A DNA stretch of 60,000 bases from Bugula neritina (taxonomy: Eukaryota > Bryozoa > Gymnolaemata > Cheilostomatida > Bugulidae). A program made the translations under genes and the position numbers. The notes beneath the pieces are model-generated. The model made no database searches. It had not been told where the DNA came from and worked only from the letters and a program-made list of their open reading frames with translations. The stretch lies in assembly GCA_964035545.1 (NCBI GenBank), contig OZ037771.1, forward strand, positions 11,299,980 to 11,359,979, written 5' to 3'. Positions 47,554 through 60,000 of the stretch are shown here, one piece after another. The stretch's first letter is position 1. Each line of letters starts with the position of its first letter.

Positions 47554-50500
47554 ATGGCTTTGAACAGAACATCCTCTGGTCTAGTTGCTGCTGGGTTGTA
47601 CACTACAGTCTCTGGGTTTGTGCCCAATAAAGCTCCTACCTACAGTAAGATGGCGCCCAGCATTTCTATGGTCGAAGTCACAGAATATGTCGGTCAGTAT
47701 TCGAATCACCACTTGATAACATTTTCAATATCTCGTGTATGTTTTTAGACGTGTGCTCTACCTTTCGCCTACTTGTCTTTTTTTTATATTTACTTTAAAT
47801 TTTTTCGGTAACTTTTTGTTAAATTTGCATCATGCAACTAAAGTTTTTCTGCAAGAGATTTCTTTACATGCTGAAGTTTTTTCTCATTTAGATTTTGATT
47901 TGAAATTGAAGCTTGTTTTCAGGAATTTCTCGAAGTCACTGGGTGCCCAAAGCTTCCAGACCAGTTTGCAAAGCCAGATCATGTCGACTCACCTTTTCTC
48001 TGATTAATACTCCAAGGAATTGTTACAGGTAAATTCTCTCATATAAAATTGAAACCATCAGCCTATCTGAGAAATCAGCGACATATTTCAATCATAATAT
48101 GGTTCATTTCAATTTTAGTCATGATTATTTTGTTAATTACTGCTAATATATGTTATAACTTTATAGTTTCATTAAAACACTCCGTAATTTGCTCATATGG
48201 GTAACTTGTTCACACTAAGTTTTTCCCCTTTCTAAACTTTTATTTGGATAATAAGTAACTTGCTCATACTTTTTGCTTTTAAATTGCATTCTAAGCAGTT
48301 TATACTGTAGGGACGCACTGGGCATGTTTACGACTTCATGATTTGTTACTTTTAATATAATTGCATGTGGGACAGCATCTGGTAAAAATCAATAAAACTT
48401 TTCAGATTATCAATAATACCTTTTTAATAAAGATTAAACCTTTTCTGAGCCAGTTTTTTGTTATCTTAAAAATAACTTGATATTAGATAGTTCTACAGTG
48501 TATGTTATTATATGACATTGTTATGTACTTTAATTATTTGTTAGGTCTAGACTATAAATATTGAGAGTCTGGAAAGAAAGAATTCTTTCAAACTCCTTAT
48601 AGCTATGTATTAAGTCACTCTCCAGGATCTCCTAGATATTTTCATTGTTTCAGGTTATAACTTCTGCCTGTACTACAGCAACAGTTTGACGTTGTTCATT
48701 CTATATTGGGCAGATAACTCTAAACTCTCTGTTGTTAAAACCATTATCACTAGAAGCCTGTTGCAGATGTCATTATCCAAGCTGTCAACAAGTAGAATTT
48801 ATTATATAAATGATTATAATAATATTTTACTTTTGCTAGATGTGGAGAGGTGTTCTGCAGACAATGCTTGAAACAGTCTCGTCGTCTTAATCTTTTTGCC
48901 AATTATGACCCTCAAGGAAAGTTTTATAAGGTATTTGCTTAAATTTTGCCCTTTGACCTCACTAATGACACTAGTATCAAGCAGTAGTAATAACTGGCTT
49001 GGTTGTTCTCAAACAAATAACTTAAGAAATTTTGTATATAACACTCAAGTTTTAAGAATTATATCTGAAACTGGTTATTTGCATTCTGATTGTCCCACAG
49101 GTGTGCAAGCTCTGCTTTGACTCGGAGCAGCAAGGTACAGGAGCCACTCGTAGTATGATGAAGGAGTTTAGACAATTACGTTCAGCTTTTCGCAACCTTG
49201 ACCCCAAAATTCACAGGTAAAAATTGATAGAAAGTAGTTAAATGAAGCATTTCTATGTTTCTTTATATGTGCTATATGCTAAATGTGAGTGTCAATTAAA
49301 TAAATAAGGTTTATGCGAGGGACTCGTTAGCACATTTTATATTTTACTTCGCATCTAGTAAAAAAGTATATGTCCTAATATTATATGTAACTGTTTCGTA
49401 AAAGGTTACAATCAACCTACCTTTGTATGTGCTTTATAAAAGGATAAATAATTTTAATATTTTCAAATTGTCATAACTTTTTGCCATATTGGCCTATATT
49501 ATATACTCAAGTTGCTTTTCTATATAATTCAAAGCTTATTTTGTTGCTATGAAAAATGGCTACTTTTTTTCATTTTTCAAGTTGAAATGCGATTTGATTT
49601 ATTAAAAAGAGATTTTCTATTAATCTCTTCTGTGTTTCATTCCTTTTCCTTTCTCTGTTAATCCTGTAGTGAGAATTACTTGGCAATTGCTGAACAACGA
49701 ATCAAAGAAGGTTTTATATCTGAACTGAATTCTACTCCATCCCTTGTACGGTTGGTCCAATCTTTGACAATTACACTGGTTAAAGGGGCTTGGAAGAAAC
49801 CAGTCAGGGCCAATGTAAGTACATGCGTTTATATATAGCACTAGTACCATTGTTCATATTTAATAACTCAAATTTGCTTGTATGGAAGCAATGGCTTTCT
49901 TACCAATCATGATGTCTTTTAAAGTCCAACAAATTATAATTTTTTTTAATTGGCAATCGTTGTGATTGCTAATTTGATTCTTAGCAATTTTATTTTGATG
50001 ATTTATCATCAATTTTCTGTATTTATGGTTATAATTGATTTATAACTGGTTGGCAGGATAACCAATAAATTATACAAAGGTGTCGACACTGAGTAGTCTT
50101 TGCAGTGAGGGGGTTCAAAGAAAATCGAGCTAATGGATACAGAAATAATAATATCCATCAAACTATGGTAGCTTTGCAGTGGATTTGGCATGTGGAAAAC
50201 CTGCCGATGGTCATGTGTTTGTTCATGCTGACTCCAACATCCCATTTAACGGCTTGTTTACCTTTGTCCCAGGAGAATCAAGCAGCTTGTAATATATGCA
50301 AGCAGAAGTTTGAAATGCTGTTCAAGTCTAGACATCATTGTTCTATATGTGGAGACGCTGTGTGTGATTCGTGTTCCAACCGAGACCTCATTGTGTACGT
50401 AGCTGATGGCAACCGGTCAGGAGAGAGTTTCAGGCTGAGTGAAGCAATAGTCAATATCATCAAAGTGTCAGGGGTTAGTTTTTGTTCTAGATGTCACGTC

Positions 50501-53500
50501 AGTTTAGTCGTTTTACTGATCTGTTGGTCAGCTATTTTATTATTATAACTGTTTTGTCTCCTTACAATTTTAAGCAATTTATGAGGCTCAAATCTTCTCA
50601 TTTGAGACAATTGTCATATTTAATATGTAATATTATGCTAATCACACAGACCTCTATTAGCGGTATCAGGTAGACATCATGTTGACCAGGTAGACACCAT
50701 GCTGACCAGGTAGACACCATGTTGACCAGGTAGACACCGTGTTGACCAGGTAGACACCGTGCTGACCAGGTAGACACCGTGTTGACCAGGTAGACATCGT
50801 GTTGACCAGGTAGACACCATGTTGACCAGGTAGACACCATGTTGACCAGGTAGACATCGTGTTGACCAGGTAGACATCATGTTGACCAGGTAGACACCGT
50901 GTTGACCAGGTAGACACTGTGTTGACCAGGTAGACACCATGTTGACCAGGTAGACACCATGTTGACCAGGTAGACATCGTGTTGACCAGGTAGACATCGT
51001 GTTGACCAGGTAGACATCGTGTTGACCAGGTAGACATCGTGTTGACCAGGTAGACACTGTGTTGACCAGGTAGACACCATGTTGACCAGGTAGACACCGT
51101 GCTGACCAGGTAGACACCGTGTTGTTCTATGCTGACGCCATGCTGACCAGGTAGACACCGTGTTGTTCTATGCTGACAGGGTCCAGCCAAGGAGCCTGAG
51201 ATCCATCAGTATCTTAGAATATGCAGAAGTTGCTATGAAGTTAAGAAGAATTCCCAGTTACAAAGAGAAAGAGATATTATATTGAAGGTTCAACAGATGG
51301 TGAGTATATGTACTCTGATATTTCTCGGGTGTTGTAATCCGTTCCACTGGATACTGGTTGTTATTATATTGCCTGGGCATTGCAACTGCTACTAGTACCA
51401 AAAACCTAATATGCTTATAAAATAGTATACTCATTCCTAGTGCATTCACCTAGATTTACATCCGTTGTCAGTTTTTGCTTTCTTATTATTTATAGTATAA
51501 AGTTGCGTTTATACCTTCATGATATAAATTCAGTTGAAATTTCACCGAGTTGCATTGCATTGTAAAAGCCACTCGTCAAAATTTTTATACTGTGATAACT
51601 TAATCGGCCGAGTTCAGAATATTACTCAAAAGGAGTAATAACTTCTTGTAAATATTGGTATTTAATTATGATTTTTTGCGATTAGATGACGTATGTGCTT
51701 ATATGTTAATAATTATATCACCTACGCCTTCTCAATTATCGCTTTTATGCTGTCAACTTTACTAATTCACGACATTTTCAAAAGGCATCAAATAGCAATT
51801 ACGCGAGTCAGATTTCACTTTTAGAAAGTAAGCTTCCGCATCAATATGATTTCACCGAGTTTCAGTTTGACTATAAAGGGGTACTCGAGCGAGTGTTTTT
51901 AACTGAAACTTGGTACTTTTTTCAGCAGAGGTATAACCGCAACTTAATTCCGTTATTAAATAACTAGCAATTGAAGCATTTTTTCATTTGTGTGATGTGG
52001 CATATTCTGATGTGATATGATGCAATATAATGATACCGTGTATTCTAATTTGATATGATGTAATAGACTATGATATAATATAATCTGATATGGTATACTC
52101 TAATGTGATACAGTTTGATATGATAAAATATAATACGATGTTGTATATTATAATATGATATAATAGAATATAATATAACATGATGTTGTATATTATAATA
52201 TGATATAATAGAATATAATATAACATGATGTTGTATATTATAATATGATATAATAGAATATAATATAACATGGTGTTGTATATTATAATATGATATAATA
52301 GAATATAATATAACATGGTGTTGTATATTATAATATGATATAATAGAATATAATATAACATGATGTTGTATATTATAATATGATATAATAGAATATAATA
52401 TAACATGGTGTTGTATATTATAATATGATATAATAGAATTTAATATAACATGGTGTTGTATATTATAATATGATATAACAGAATTTAATATAACATGGTG
52501 TTGTATATTATAATACGTTATAGTGTGATATAGTATAACATCATGGATATGGTATGCTGCATGTTGATAATTTAGCAAAGCTTTTTATCGCTATCAGAAT
52601 TCAATTCCTACAGATTAAGACATAAGTTGAGAAGTACTATAGGAATATTATATGTAACAAAGTAAGCATCATTGCATTATTAGCAAATATAAGCGAATTT
52701 ATTGCATTTGTTTAGCTTTTTTGATATTTATATAAGCATTCTTCTCATTCATCAGTCATGTAGCAAACCTGCACAAAAGTGTCTCAATGTTTTAACAAAC
52801 ATATAAAAGGGTACACTTAGAAATATATTTTTACAATTATGTTATTTTTTAATTTTCTTTTTTTACATTACTTTAATTTCTTCCCTGCAGGAAGTAACTG
52901 CATTCTGGGACCAGCTTTCATCGTTTCATGATGCTTTGTTGGCGAATCAGAGACAGATTGCGAGTTCTCTCGAGAAGGTATGACTCAGCATCTCCTCACC
53001 TTCTCTTGTTTTACTTCCTGTATGCTACTTCCTGTATACTACTTCCTGTATAATCACCAGCTATAAATGTATCAACACTTCTACGTTATCAACACTTGTG
53101 TATGTTTATACTTTATTACTTATGTCTTATCTTTTCATACGCAGGTTAACTTCACCTTTGGTTTGTAATACGTTGAGGAGGAAAAAATGTTTTTAATGGA
53201 CAATAACCTATTTGTTGGAGTGTAGCTGTACCTACTTTTTCTTGAGAATATAACCAGATGAGTCATTGCAGTGAGATGTGATCCTAGTATTATACAGTTT
53301 TATACTTGTTTAGTATGAGGTCCTAGTGAAGAGCCTAGAAGATGGGTCGCACAGGACTGACCGAGGCAACAATGTACAAACCCTGTCTAAGGCGCAGGTG
53401 TGTATGATGTCATTCTTTCATTGGCAACAATAAACTAAGATATCTTTTAATGTTTTAAAAGTTTTTACTGGCTGTGAGTCATAAATTCTTAAAAGTTATT

Positions 53501-56500
53501 ATTTACAAATGCTGCCAGCTATTGACAACTGTAAATAAGATGAACTTATCTGTAATCCTGGATGTATAATAGTCATAATTTTAGCTACACTATATATATT
53601 TTATATATTATTTGTTATGTAATGAAAGCTTCCACTTTTAAAATAGTTTGTCCCTTGGAGAACTGCTTTAGACAAGTTTTTGTAAACGGCTTTAACATTA
53701 AACTATACTGGTAACAAGATTTGATAACCTTTGTTTCACGGGAGCCATTACCAGTGGAAGTTTTCCTGACATTCTGGCCATGCTGAAATTCTTATCTAAT
53801 GTTTGCTCCATCTTCAAGTTTTTTTGTAACGTTTTTGTTCATATTTCATCATCTCCTAACTTTCTATAGATAGACCTGAGTGACCTCTTTGTCAGCTATC
53901 TTACAAAAACAAATAAGTTTAAAGCCCTGAAGCCTGTCTCCCCAAACACTCAGAAACTGGCTTCAAATATTCAAATGGTAAGCACACGCCTCTCATACTA
54001 CAGACAGAACTTGTGTGGTACATTCTTGCATGTGCTAATCATCATGTTTTAGGTGATAACGATCTCTAATGTAAATGTAATGTTGCAAGGCAAAGGCTAT
54101 AGAACTCAACTGTTTAGTGCAGGGCTGTCCAACAGGCAGCCCCAGGGCCGGATGTAGCCCCCAGCCTACATAATTTATGTGGCCCTCAACGGCATAAAAC
54201 TAAAACTAGTTTTTACACATATATAATATGAATTAGGGTGAAAAACCACATTTTAAATGTCTTATTTCTACATATGCTACAAAACATGCAGCCTGCAGTA
54301 ACTATTGGGACTTAATTGTGCAGTGATTCATAAAGTTTTGGAATAAATTAATTTGAAAAATACTGATGCTGTGGCCCCCAGCTCAAACTGAAGTTTACAA
54401 TTTGGCCCTCGTCACCAGAATGTTGCGTTTCAGTGGCCCTGGTGTAGTGCATGACTTGTTTATATTTTTAGCTTTTCTTTACTTTTATTTTCAATTTTTC
54501 CTTCGGGTTGATAAAATCACGCGTAGACTATTTCAAATTTGTCAACTGTTAGACTTTGTAGAGATCTCTTAGCTATTGTGTATACTAGGTAGACTATTCG
54601 TCAGTCTTTTTGTAGTCTGCTGTGAAGTTCTATACTGAAAACAGAGTTCTATATAAAGAGCTGAGGGCTAGTCTAGAGGAATATTTACCTCATTCAATAA
54701 TGGAGACAATACAGAGTCAAGTCAACAAGAATGTAAGCTCCAGTTTTATCTTATAAGTTAATATATAATCTCATTGTATTGAAACTAGTTGTTCTTAGTT
54801 TAGGAAGTCAATAATTATTATCAGCTAGTTGTTGCTGTAGGAATATTTTTTATTATATATAATTTTTATTCCTGACACTTGTATATTTTTCGAAACATCT
54901 CTCAAAAATTTTACCTAATTTTGTTTGCTAAATTTGCTACTATCTGACTCAATGCTCTGCTACAGGCCCTCATCTGTGTACATCTTCTAGTCAAGCAGTT
55001 GGCCCTTGAAGTCATCTCCTTTGATAACACAACGTGTGGGAAGCAGGCAGGTGAAATTGCACAGCATCTGGTGGACGCTGAACAGGTGTGAAGTGGAGTT
55101 TTATTATTTCAAGTTTCTCTTTTAAAGAAACATAAATCATCATAAATAATTTCAAACCAGAAACAGAAGCAGTGCCTGTGTTACTCTCGATTCTATAGCC
55201 TTGTTGCAAGCAGCCTCTTTCTTGATCAGAGTGTTACATGAATTCCTTTAAAACTACTTCATGTGTGTTGCCTATTCCTCTAATACTAATAGGTGTAGGT
55301 AGTTTTCGTTTTGGAGCTATCTACTTCATGATATTCCTGTTTGCAGAGTTCATCAAAATTATTGATGTTTACTTTATCGGTATTTAGAGATGAGAATATT
55401 TCTAACTTAAACTTGACACATGTTTGGTATCATCTACCTTGCAATGTATTGTGTAAGCATATCTAGTTCTAGCCTCAGTACCCACAGTTATTCAGAATGT
55501 CACCATATGTCACTCTCCAGAATGGTGAACCATACTTATAACTAAAATTAAAATATTGAATGTTCCGTTGTCTAGAATATTGGTATTCTAAGAGTTCAAA
55601 CACCAATAAAAAAATTTTGTATCTCATTTTTTCTTTCCAAAAGCTTACATTTTCTGTTTAAATTTCTGGAATTTTCTATTAGGCTGTTTCCGCGCAATGA
55701 CTATTAAACTGGTAGATTCCGCTAAGCTTGCAGGTAGTACAGACTACAGTGTTGTAATGCCACAACATATCATGTTTGTTTCAGGTAATAACAGACGAGT
55801 TGCAAGCAGTGCTATATAAGTTAGAGGGAGATGACATGTCATGGGAGGAACACGAGAAGGATGCTAACCTAATGATTAGAGAGCTGTTGAGGGTAAATCA
55901 TCATCATATCTGTCTGTCTGTCTGTCCATTTGATTGTCTTAGGCCTTAAAGATAAATTGTATGGGCTAATGGAATCTAAGGTTTGACAACTCCCGTCAAA
56001 AATTCATTTGTGTTCCTGAGAGGTTTTTTTGTTGTGAGTTTCATGATGAGTCTTGTCAAAGTGAATATCTTAATCTTAATTCAATTGCTTCAAGTAAGAC
56101 TTTACGTTTTACTATCAACTATGCTGTGCTTTTCTGTAATTTTAGTTTATTTGTTCGCTTTTATCATGCTTTGTTCTTGAGTTGGTCAAAGATGTTTTCC
56201 TTGTCAATACTAATTTCTCATAAGCTCTGCTAATTATCAGCGTAGACACTTTTTAAAATCAGAAATTCAAGACATCTGCAATTAGATTTTACCTTCAGTT
56301 TTTGCTGAAAATATAGCTTCTCTGTTACCAAGTAATAACAGTTGTAGGAATATTCACAATTTGAATAGCATAAGAGGTGTTCTTTGATTCATTTTGATGG
56401 TGGATAGCTGGTGAAGATAAGGTGTGTTAATTATGTCAATGTAGGAGCAGAGGCTAATAAGTGTGACACCCTATCAGAGATCACAGCCTGCGTTTCTCCT

Positions 56501-56669
56501 GAATCTAGTGGTGGAGAGGAGCTGTGAGGTACTCGACAAGATAAGTCTTCAGCTAAAAGCTAAGGTTACACAGAGCAGCTATACTCAGGTTAAGGACACC
56601 ATACAGCAGGTTAAGGAGTCCATCTTGGAACTAGTGTGTAGGAATGGCAGTGACCTGCCTGTGTGTTGA
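47554..56669 (+). CDS. Double FYVE zinc-finger protein, 14 exons, predicted 588 residues
   Basis: Exons: 47534-47692 (ATG 47554), 47923-48028, 48840-48930, 49101-49216, 49670-49814, 50273-50473, 51180-51299, 52891-52977, 53314-53397, 53870-53977, 54616-54732, 54966-55085, 55785-55892, 56445-56669. All are GT-AG and all phases agree. FYVE1 (53-117) has eight Cys but RNCYRCG where R(R/K)HHCRxCG is usual and a CX4C first pair. FYVE2 (205-284) has SRHHCSICG and about 47 residues between C233 and C281, more than usual, as in rabenosyn-5. Residues 285-588 look helical. FYVE domains bind PI3P on endosomes; a role in endosomal traffic is inferred. The start is uncertain: the exon opens with an acceptor-like site, so an upstream exon is possible. 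I cannot name a family. Confidence 0.85.
50676..51165. repeat. 20-bp minisatellite next to the FYVE2 acceptor
   Basis: About 25 copies of TTGACCAGGTAGACACCATG with C/T and A/G variants. The array ends in two copies of a TTCTATGCTGAC segment, the second of which forms the acceptor at 51179. Confidence 0.97.
52030..52530. repeat. 45-bp AT-rich minisatellite
   Basis: Eight to nine copies of a TTGTATATTATAATATGATA-headed unit in an intron of the FYVE gene, with degenerate TGATATGAT repeats in front. Confidence 0.95.
54120..54441. mobile_element. hAT-type MITE with 8-bp target duplication
   Basis: 322 bp running from CAGGGCTGTCC to GTGGCCCTG, short inverted ends, flanked by GTTTAGTG (54112-54119) and GTGTAGTG (54442-54449), 7 of 8 identical. 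The CAGGG ends and 8-bp duplication are those of hAT transposons. No coding capacity. In the intron between FYVE-gene exons 10 and 11. Confidence 0.75.
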
Positions 56670-57168
56670 ATACTACATATCTTAGCCTTAGGAAGCATCA
56701 CAACTAGCAACTAAACAAAAGGCATCGACATATTTTCTGTCGTTATATAGTTATAGTGGCTGTTGGGATCAAGTAACTCACTGTACAGAGTAGATTGCAG
56801 GATATAAAATCTGCCTTCAGCTTGAAACTAACTTTAAGAAGTTGTATTTATAATTGTCCTGTTACTCTTGCCTTTTTCTTTACTTAATTTTATTACTTAA
56901 AATTATTTCTTTCATATTATAAGTTTTCTGCTTTTTTGCTCCTGGTGATAAATCAAAGTCCAAATTCCATACGATTTTATTTTTGCTATATTTCTTATGT
57001 TTTTGTAGATATTTTGTACCTGCCTAAAGAAATAGTGTTTTTACTATATTCCCATGATTTTTATTTTACACTGAATTTTAGTTTCTAATTTTTAGACTTT
57101 CTAGTTTTTATCAAAAATGTATGATTTTTCTCAATAATTTTAGTCACTATAGATATTAATAGTATGTT

Positions 57169-57174
57169 AATAAA
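57169..57174 (+). terminator. Candidate polyadenylation signal of the FYVE gene
   Basis: AATAAA 500 bases after the stop; a second AATAAA is at 57391. Either could serve; no transcript evidence. Confidence 0.4.
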
Positions 57175-57461
57175 ATACATACATATATTTCATCACTGTC
57201 AGTCGCACTACAAAAGCTCATTTAATGATACCTAATAATGTTTTAATACTGCATAAATATAAGTGCTCCATTGTAGGTTATTTTGCAAGCACATTCTACA
57301 AACGAGTTCCATAACATAGCATTCTGATAACTCATACAAATGTAAAAACAGATAATTAGTTGAAGGAAAATCTGGGGTTTATAATCTGTAAATAAAATCT
57401 TTCATTTTTTGCCATTTAGTTCTCATTGTCTCTGGTGTCACAGTGCATTGCAAGAATTGTC

Positions 57462-58605
57462 CTAACCTTTGTTCTCATAAATAGTCACCTCTTCCACTTC
57501 TGCTCTTTCATAAATCACTTCTGGTACTCCGAGTTCTTGTGCCACCCTGTTAAGCAGCAGAGTAACCAGTGTGTACTGTTAATATAGCTGTATGTTTACA
57601 TTAGCTGGTACTCCTAAATTAACTGTCATTAATGTTCTCAACATAGTATTACTGAAGGACTATTTTGTATTCATTGCCGTGTTTTGTATTCATTTTGTAA
57701 TCAGTGCACATATTGCGTAACTGTTTCTATCATATAAGTTCATAACTCTTTCTTATGTCGATATTTTAGGTTTTTGTATTACATGTACTAGCTTTGTGTT
57801 AGTGGACATGACAAGTTGTTTCTTTTATACTATTTTAAAGGTTTCAACTTTTAATGTGCTTTAGAGGTGAATGTAACATAGGAGTTAAGAGCTTAACTTA
57901 CTCATAAACTGCTAGCACCAAGTACACTGAGCTGCATTGAAGGATGAGGAGAAATGGATTCAATGGGAACGTTATTTTTGAAAGCATATATATTGGCATT
58001 ATCTGTTTACTCTGAGCTGTATACTAAATATTAAACACATTTATGGCAGCTTTATATATGAAAGCCTATATATATGTATACATACACGCACGAATACACA
58101 CACACATATATATAACTTCACGAAAATTTAGATGTTTAGGATATGTTGGTGGACTATAAATTTTATATGGGAAATTGAATGCTATTTATTAGAATTTCCT
58201 ATCATGGTAACAATATGATGGCTCCAATTATAAATGTGAAATTGCAATTTCTCTAGATTTTAATTTTCAATTATAGCAAACTAATTGGCTTTTTCTTTTT
58301 TCTATAATTTCATTAATTAGCAAACTGCACAATTAGCTAAATACAGAAATAATGCAAGTCTAAACATTTATTATATGATGACTTCATAGAATCTTATCTT
58401 CCATAACTACTACTCACATATCTTATATGAGAGACTCAACCCCACTTACAGTGGGCAGTAAAAGTTACCTGAAAGATTCTTTACAGGTGGGTAAGACTGA
58501 ACCACTACCAGCAGCTTTTGACTCACTGCCAGTTTTCTCTTGTGACTCAGAGGAGACCCCAGTCTTTGACTGAGAGCACTGACTATGGCTGTCACCACTA
58601 GACAT
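57462..58605 (-). CDS. Small two-exon gene, predicted 73 residues, unrecognised
   Basis: Exon 1 is 58605-58469 and begins ATG in a good context (AACATGT); exon 2 is 57546-57462 and ends TAG. Donor CAG/GTAACT and acceptor TTAACAG match in phase. The first 40 residues are Ser/Gln/Lys-rich and probably disordered; the C-terminus (VAQELGVPEVIYERAEVEEV then TIYENKG) is compact and acidic. There is no signal peptide or membrane segment. It converges on the FYVE gene, with about 0.8 kb between the stops. I do not recognise a family. Confidence 0.6.
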
Positions 58606-60000
58606 GTTCTTGGTGACATGTACTACTCACTGTATACCAGCTTAAGTATGCGCATGAGCAATTTAATTTCTCTGTTAAGCTTCTGATTTCTTATATTTAA
58701 AAGAATAATGCAGGCTTAATTTTCTATGCCCCCAGATCTTTGAACCATGCGCTAATGTTGAGTAGTAAATGGTGATACAAGATCAATGGCCTGTTGTGTA
58801 TTCAATACACCGACCATGTCTGATGATAACCATAGTAAGCATATGGACATATTGCAAGTGCTACACCTGCTTTTTTGTATGTGATATTGCTTCAGAGATA
58901 CATTCAGCTTCAAGTTAAAATATATCCAACGTACTTAATATTTTTTATATGACAATGACCTGCTTGATATTTAATAAAACTATATTTTATTAAATTTTCT
59001 AGCAAGGCATGCAAGAAGTTTGTGGGGTTTTTTATTTTACATTTTCAAAGGTGAACTATGCAAATGTTCATATTTGTTTTCACTTAAGTTGATTAAAGCA
59101 ATAATAGTTCAATGATGTCAGCTAATGGCCTGTACAGCTACATGTACATTTGTTTATGAATTTATGAAAGTTTTTTATTGATATAGAAAGGTCTCCTAAA
59201 CATTTGAACCAAAATATATCATTAAAATTCAAATATAATTTGCGCTAAGCAAAGTAGGTTATCTCTTTATAATCTGCTAGTAACGAGATACTCAAAGTCT
59301 ACTATAATATATTGCTGTAAGTTTCAGCAAATATAAGCACTTCTGGTGTGTAACATCTAATAAACACATAAAAGCTGGGTATCTACACAATTTCACATTG
59401 GAAACTTTCTTCATGATTCAACTGCCTATGCATATAAGATTGAAATTGACAACAATGAGATATAGTTTAAAAGTTTATTTGAGATGAGGTAATCAAGTAG
59501 AGTATACATAACAAAAAATATGAATATAATGGTATCAGTTTAATATTTTCCTAGAAGGCTATCTCATGCTTAGAGAAAACTAGTTGCATTGAAAGTCTTT
59601 GAAACTAAACATAAAAAGTTTACAGGCAGAAAACACTGAAATGGAAATATATAACATTTATGCAGAGCTATGAAAAAACAGCTCAGATACAATAAACTAA
59701 GATAACTAAAGTCCTAAAAGAAACGGCGCACAAAAATTGAGTGCTGCAAAATTTTTAAGAGAGGTTTTATGACAATTACTACAGACAAATATTACGCTAT
59801 TGCATCATGCAGCTACTTACAGGACAGAAGATTTACAGTTATATTACGATCCAAAGTAACTAGAGACTGAAAACAGACTATATTCTACTAGAGTATAAGT
59901 GGAGAATGAGGAGATATAACAGGTTATTGGTATGTACAGGAAAGGTAATAAACAGAGATCTTCAATTATGACTAAATGTTATGTACAGTGACATTCTTAA
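58606..60000. other. No gene seen
   Basis: AT-rich sequence upstream of the small minus-strand gene; no convincing exon on either strand. Confidence 0.45.

Noticed and set aside
50666-51190. Overlapping frames with a CLPGQH-type repeat
   Set aside because: A 20-bp array is open in three frames at once, which is a repeat artefact, not a gene.
52045-52578. 177-codon minus-strand frame
   Set aside because: 45-bp intronic array read in an open phase, antisense to the FYVE gene.

Overview
This is a eukaryotic, almost certainly invertebrate metazoan, genomic window. It is AT-rich, its genes are split into short exons with GT-AG introns, and it is full of tandem repeats. The orthology calls and the transposon types fit a lophotrochozoan-like animal such as a mollusc or bryozoan, but I cannot name the species.

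Region 1 (1-16.4 kb) is a transposon-filled stretch. It holds a gag-only LTR-type remnant (1-895), three fragments of non-LTR retrotransposons (1071-1761, 12647-13072, 15353-16356), a broken KDZ/CxC-like transposase (3094-4222), a rotted integrase (14303-14536) and one young, apparently complete Ty3/gypsy element (4269-11814). The gypsy element has two 738-bp LTRs differing at only 2 positions, a 4-bp target duplication, a tRNA-Leu-type primer site, gag, a -1 frameshift signal, pol and an extra third ORF with two C2H2 zinc fingers. This whole stretch appears to be the inside of one very long HERC2 intron, because the last HERC2 exon seen ends at 16693 with an open donor.

Region 2 (16.7-44.9 kb, minus strand) is the N-terminal ~40% of a HERC2 orthologue. 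I could chain 38 exons: initiator ATG at 44857, a Cys-rich N-terminal insert, the first RCC1 propeller, the cytochrome-b5-like domain and the MIB/HERC2 domain. Reading phases agree at every junction except one, where an exon of about 25 codons seems to be missing. The introns are packed with minisatellites and microsatellites, a strikingly large share of which lie directly against splice sites. A 3.3-kb terminal-inverted-repeat element and tRNA-derived SINEs also sit here.

Region 3 (44.9-47.5 kb) is a divergent intergenic space with simple AT/TAC repeats, a foldback element and a decayed SINE.

Region 4 (47.5-56.7 kb, plus strand) is a 14-exon gene whose phases all agree. It encodes a predicted 588-residue protein with two FYVE-type zinc fingers, the first atypical, followed by about 300 helical residues. 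A hAT-type MITE with an 8-bp target duplication sits in one intron. Region 5 (57.4-58.6 kb, minus strand) is a two-exon gene for a 73-residue protein I do not recognise. The last 1.4 kb shows nothing I can call.
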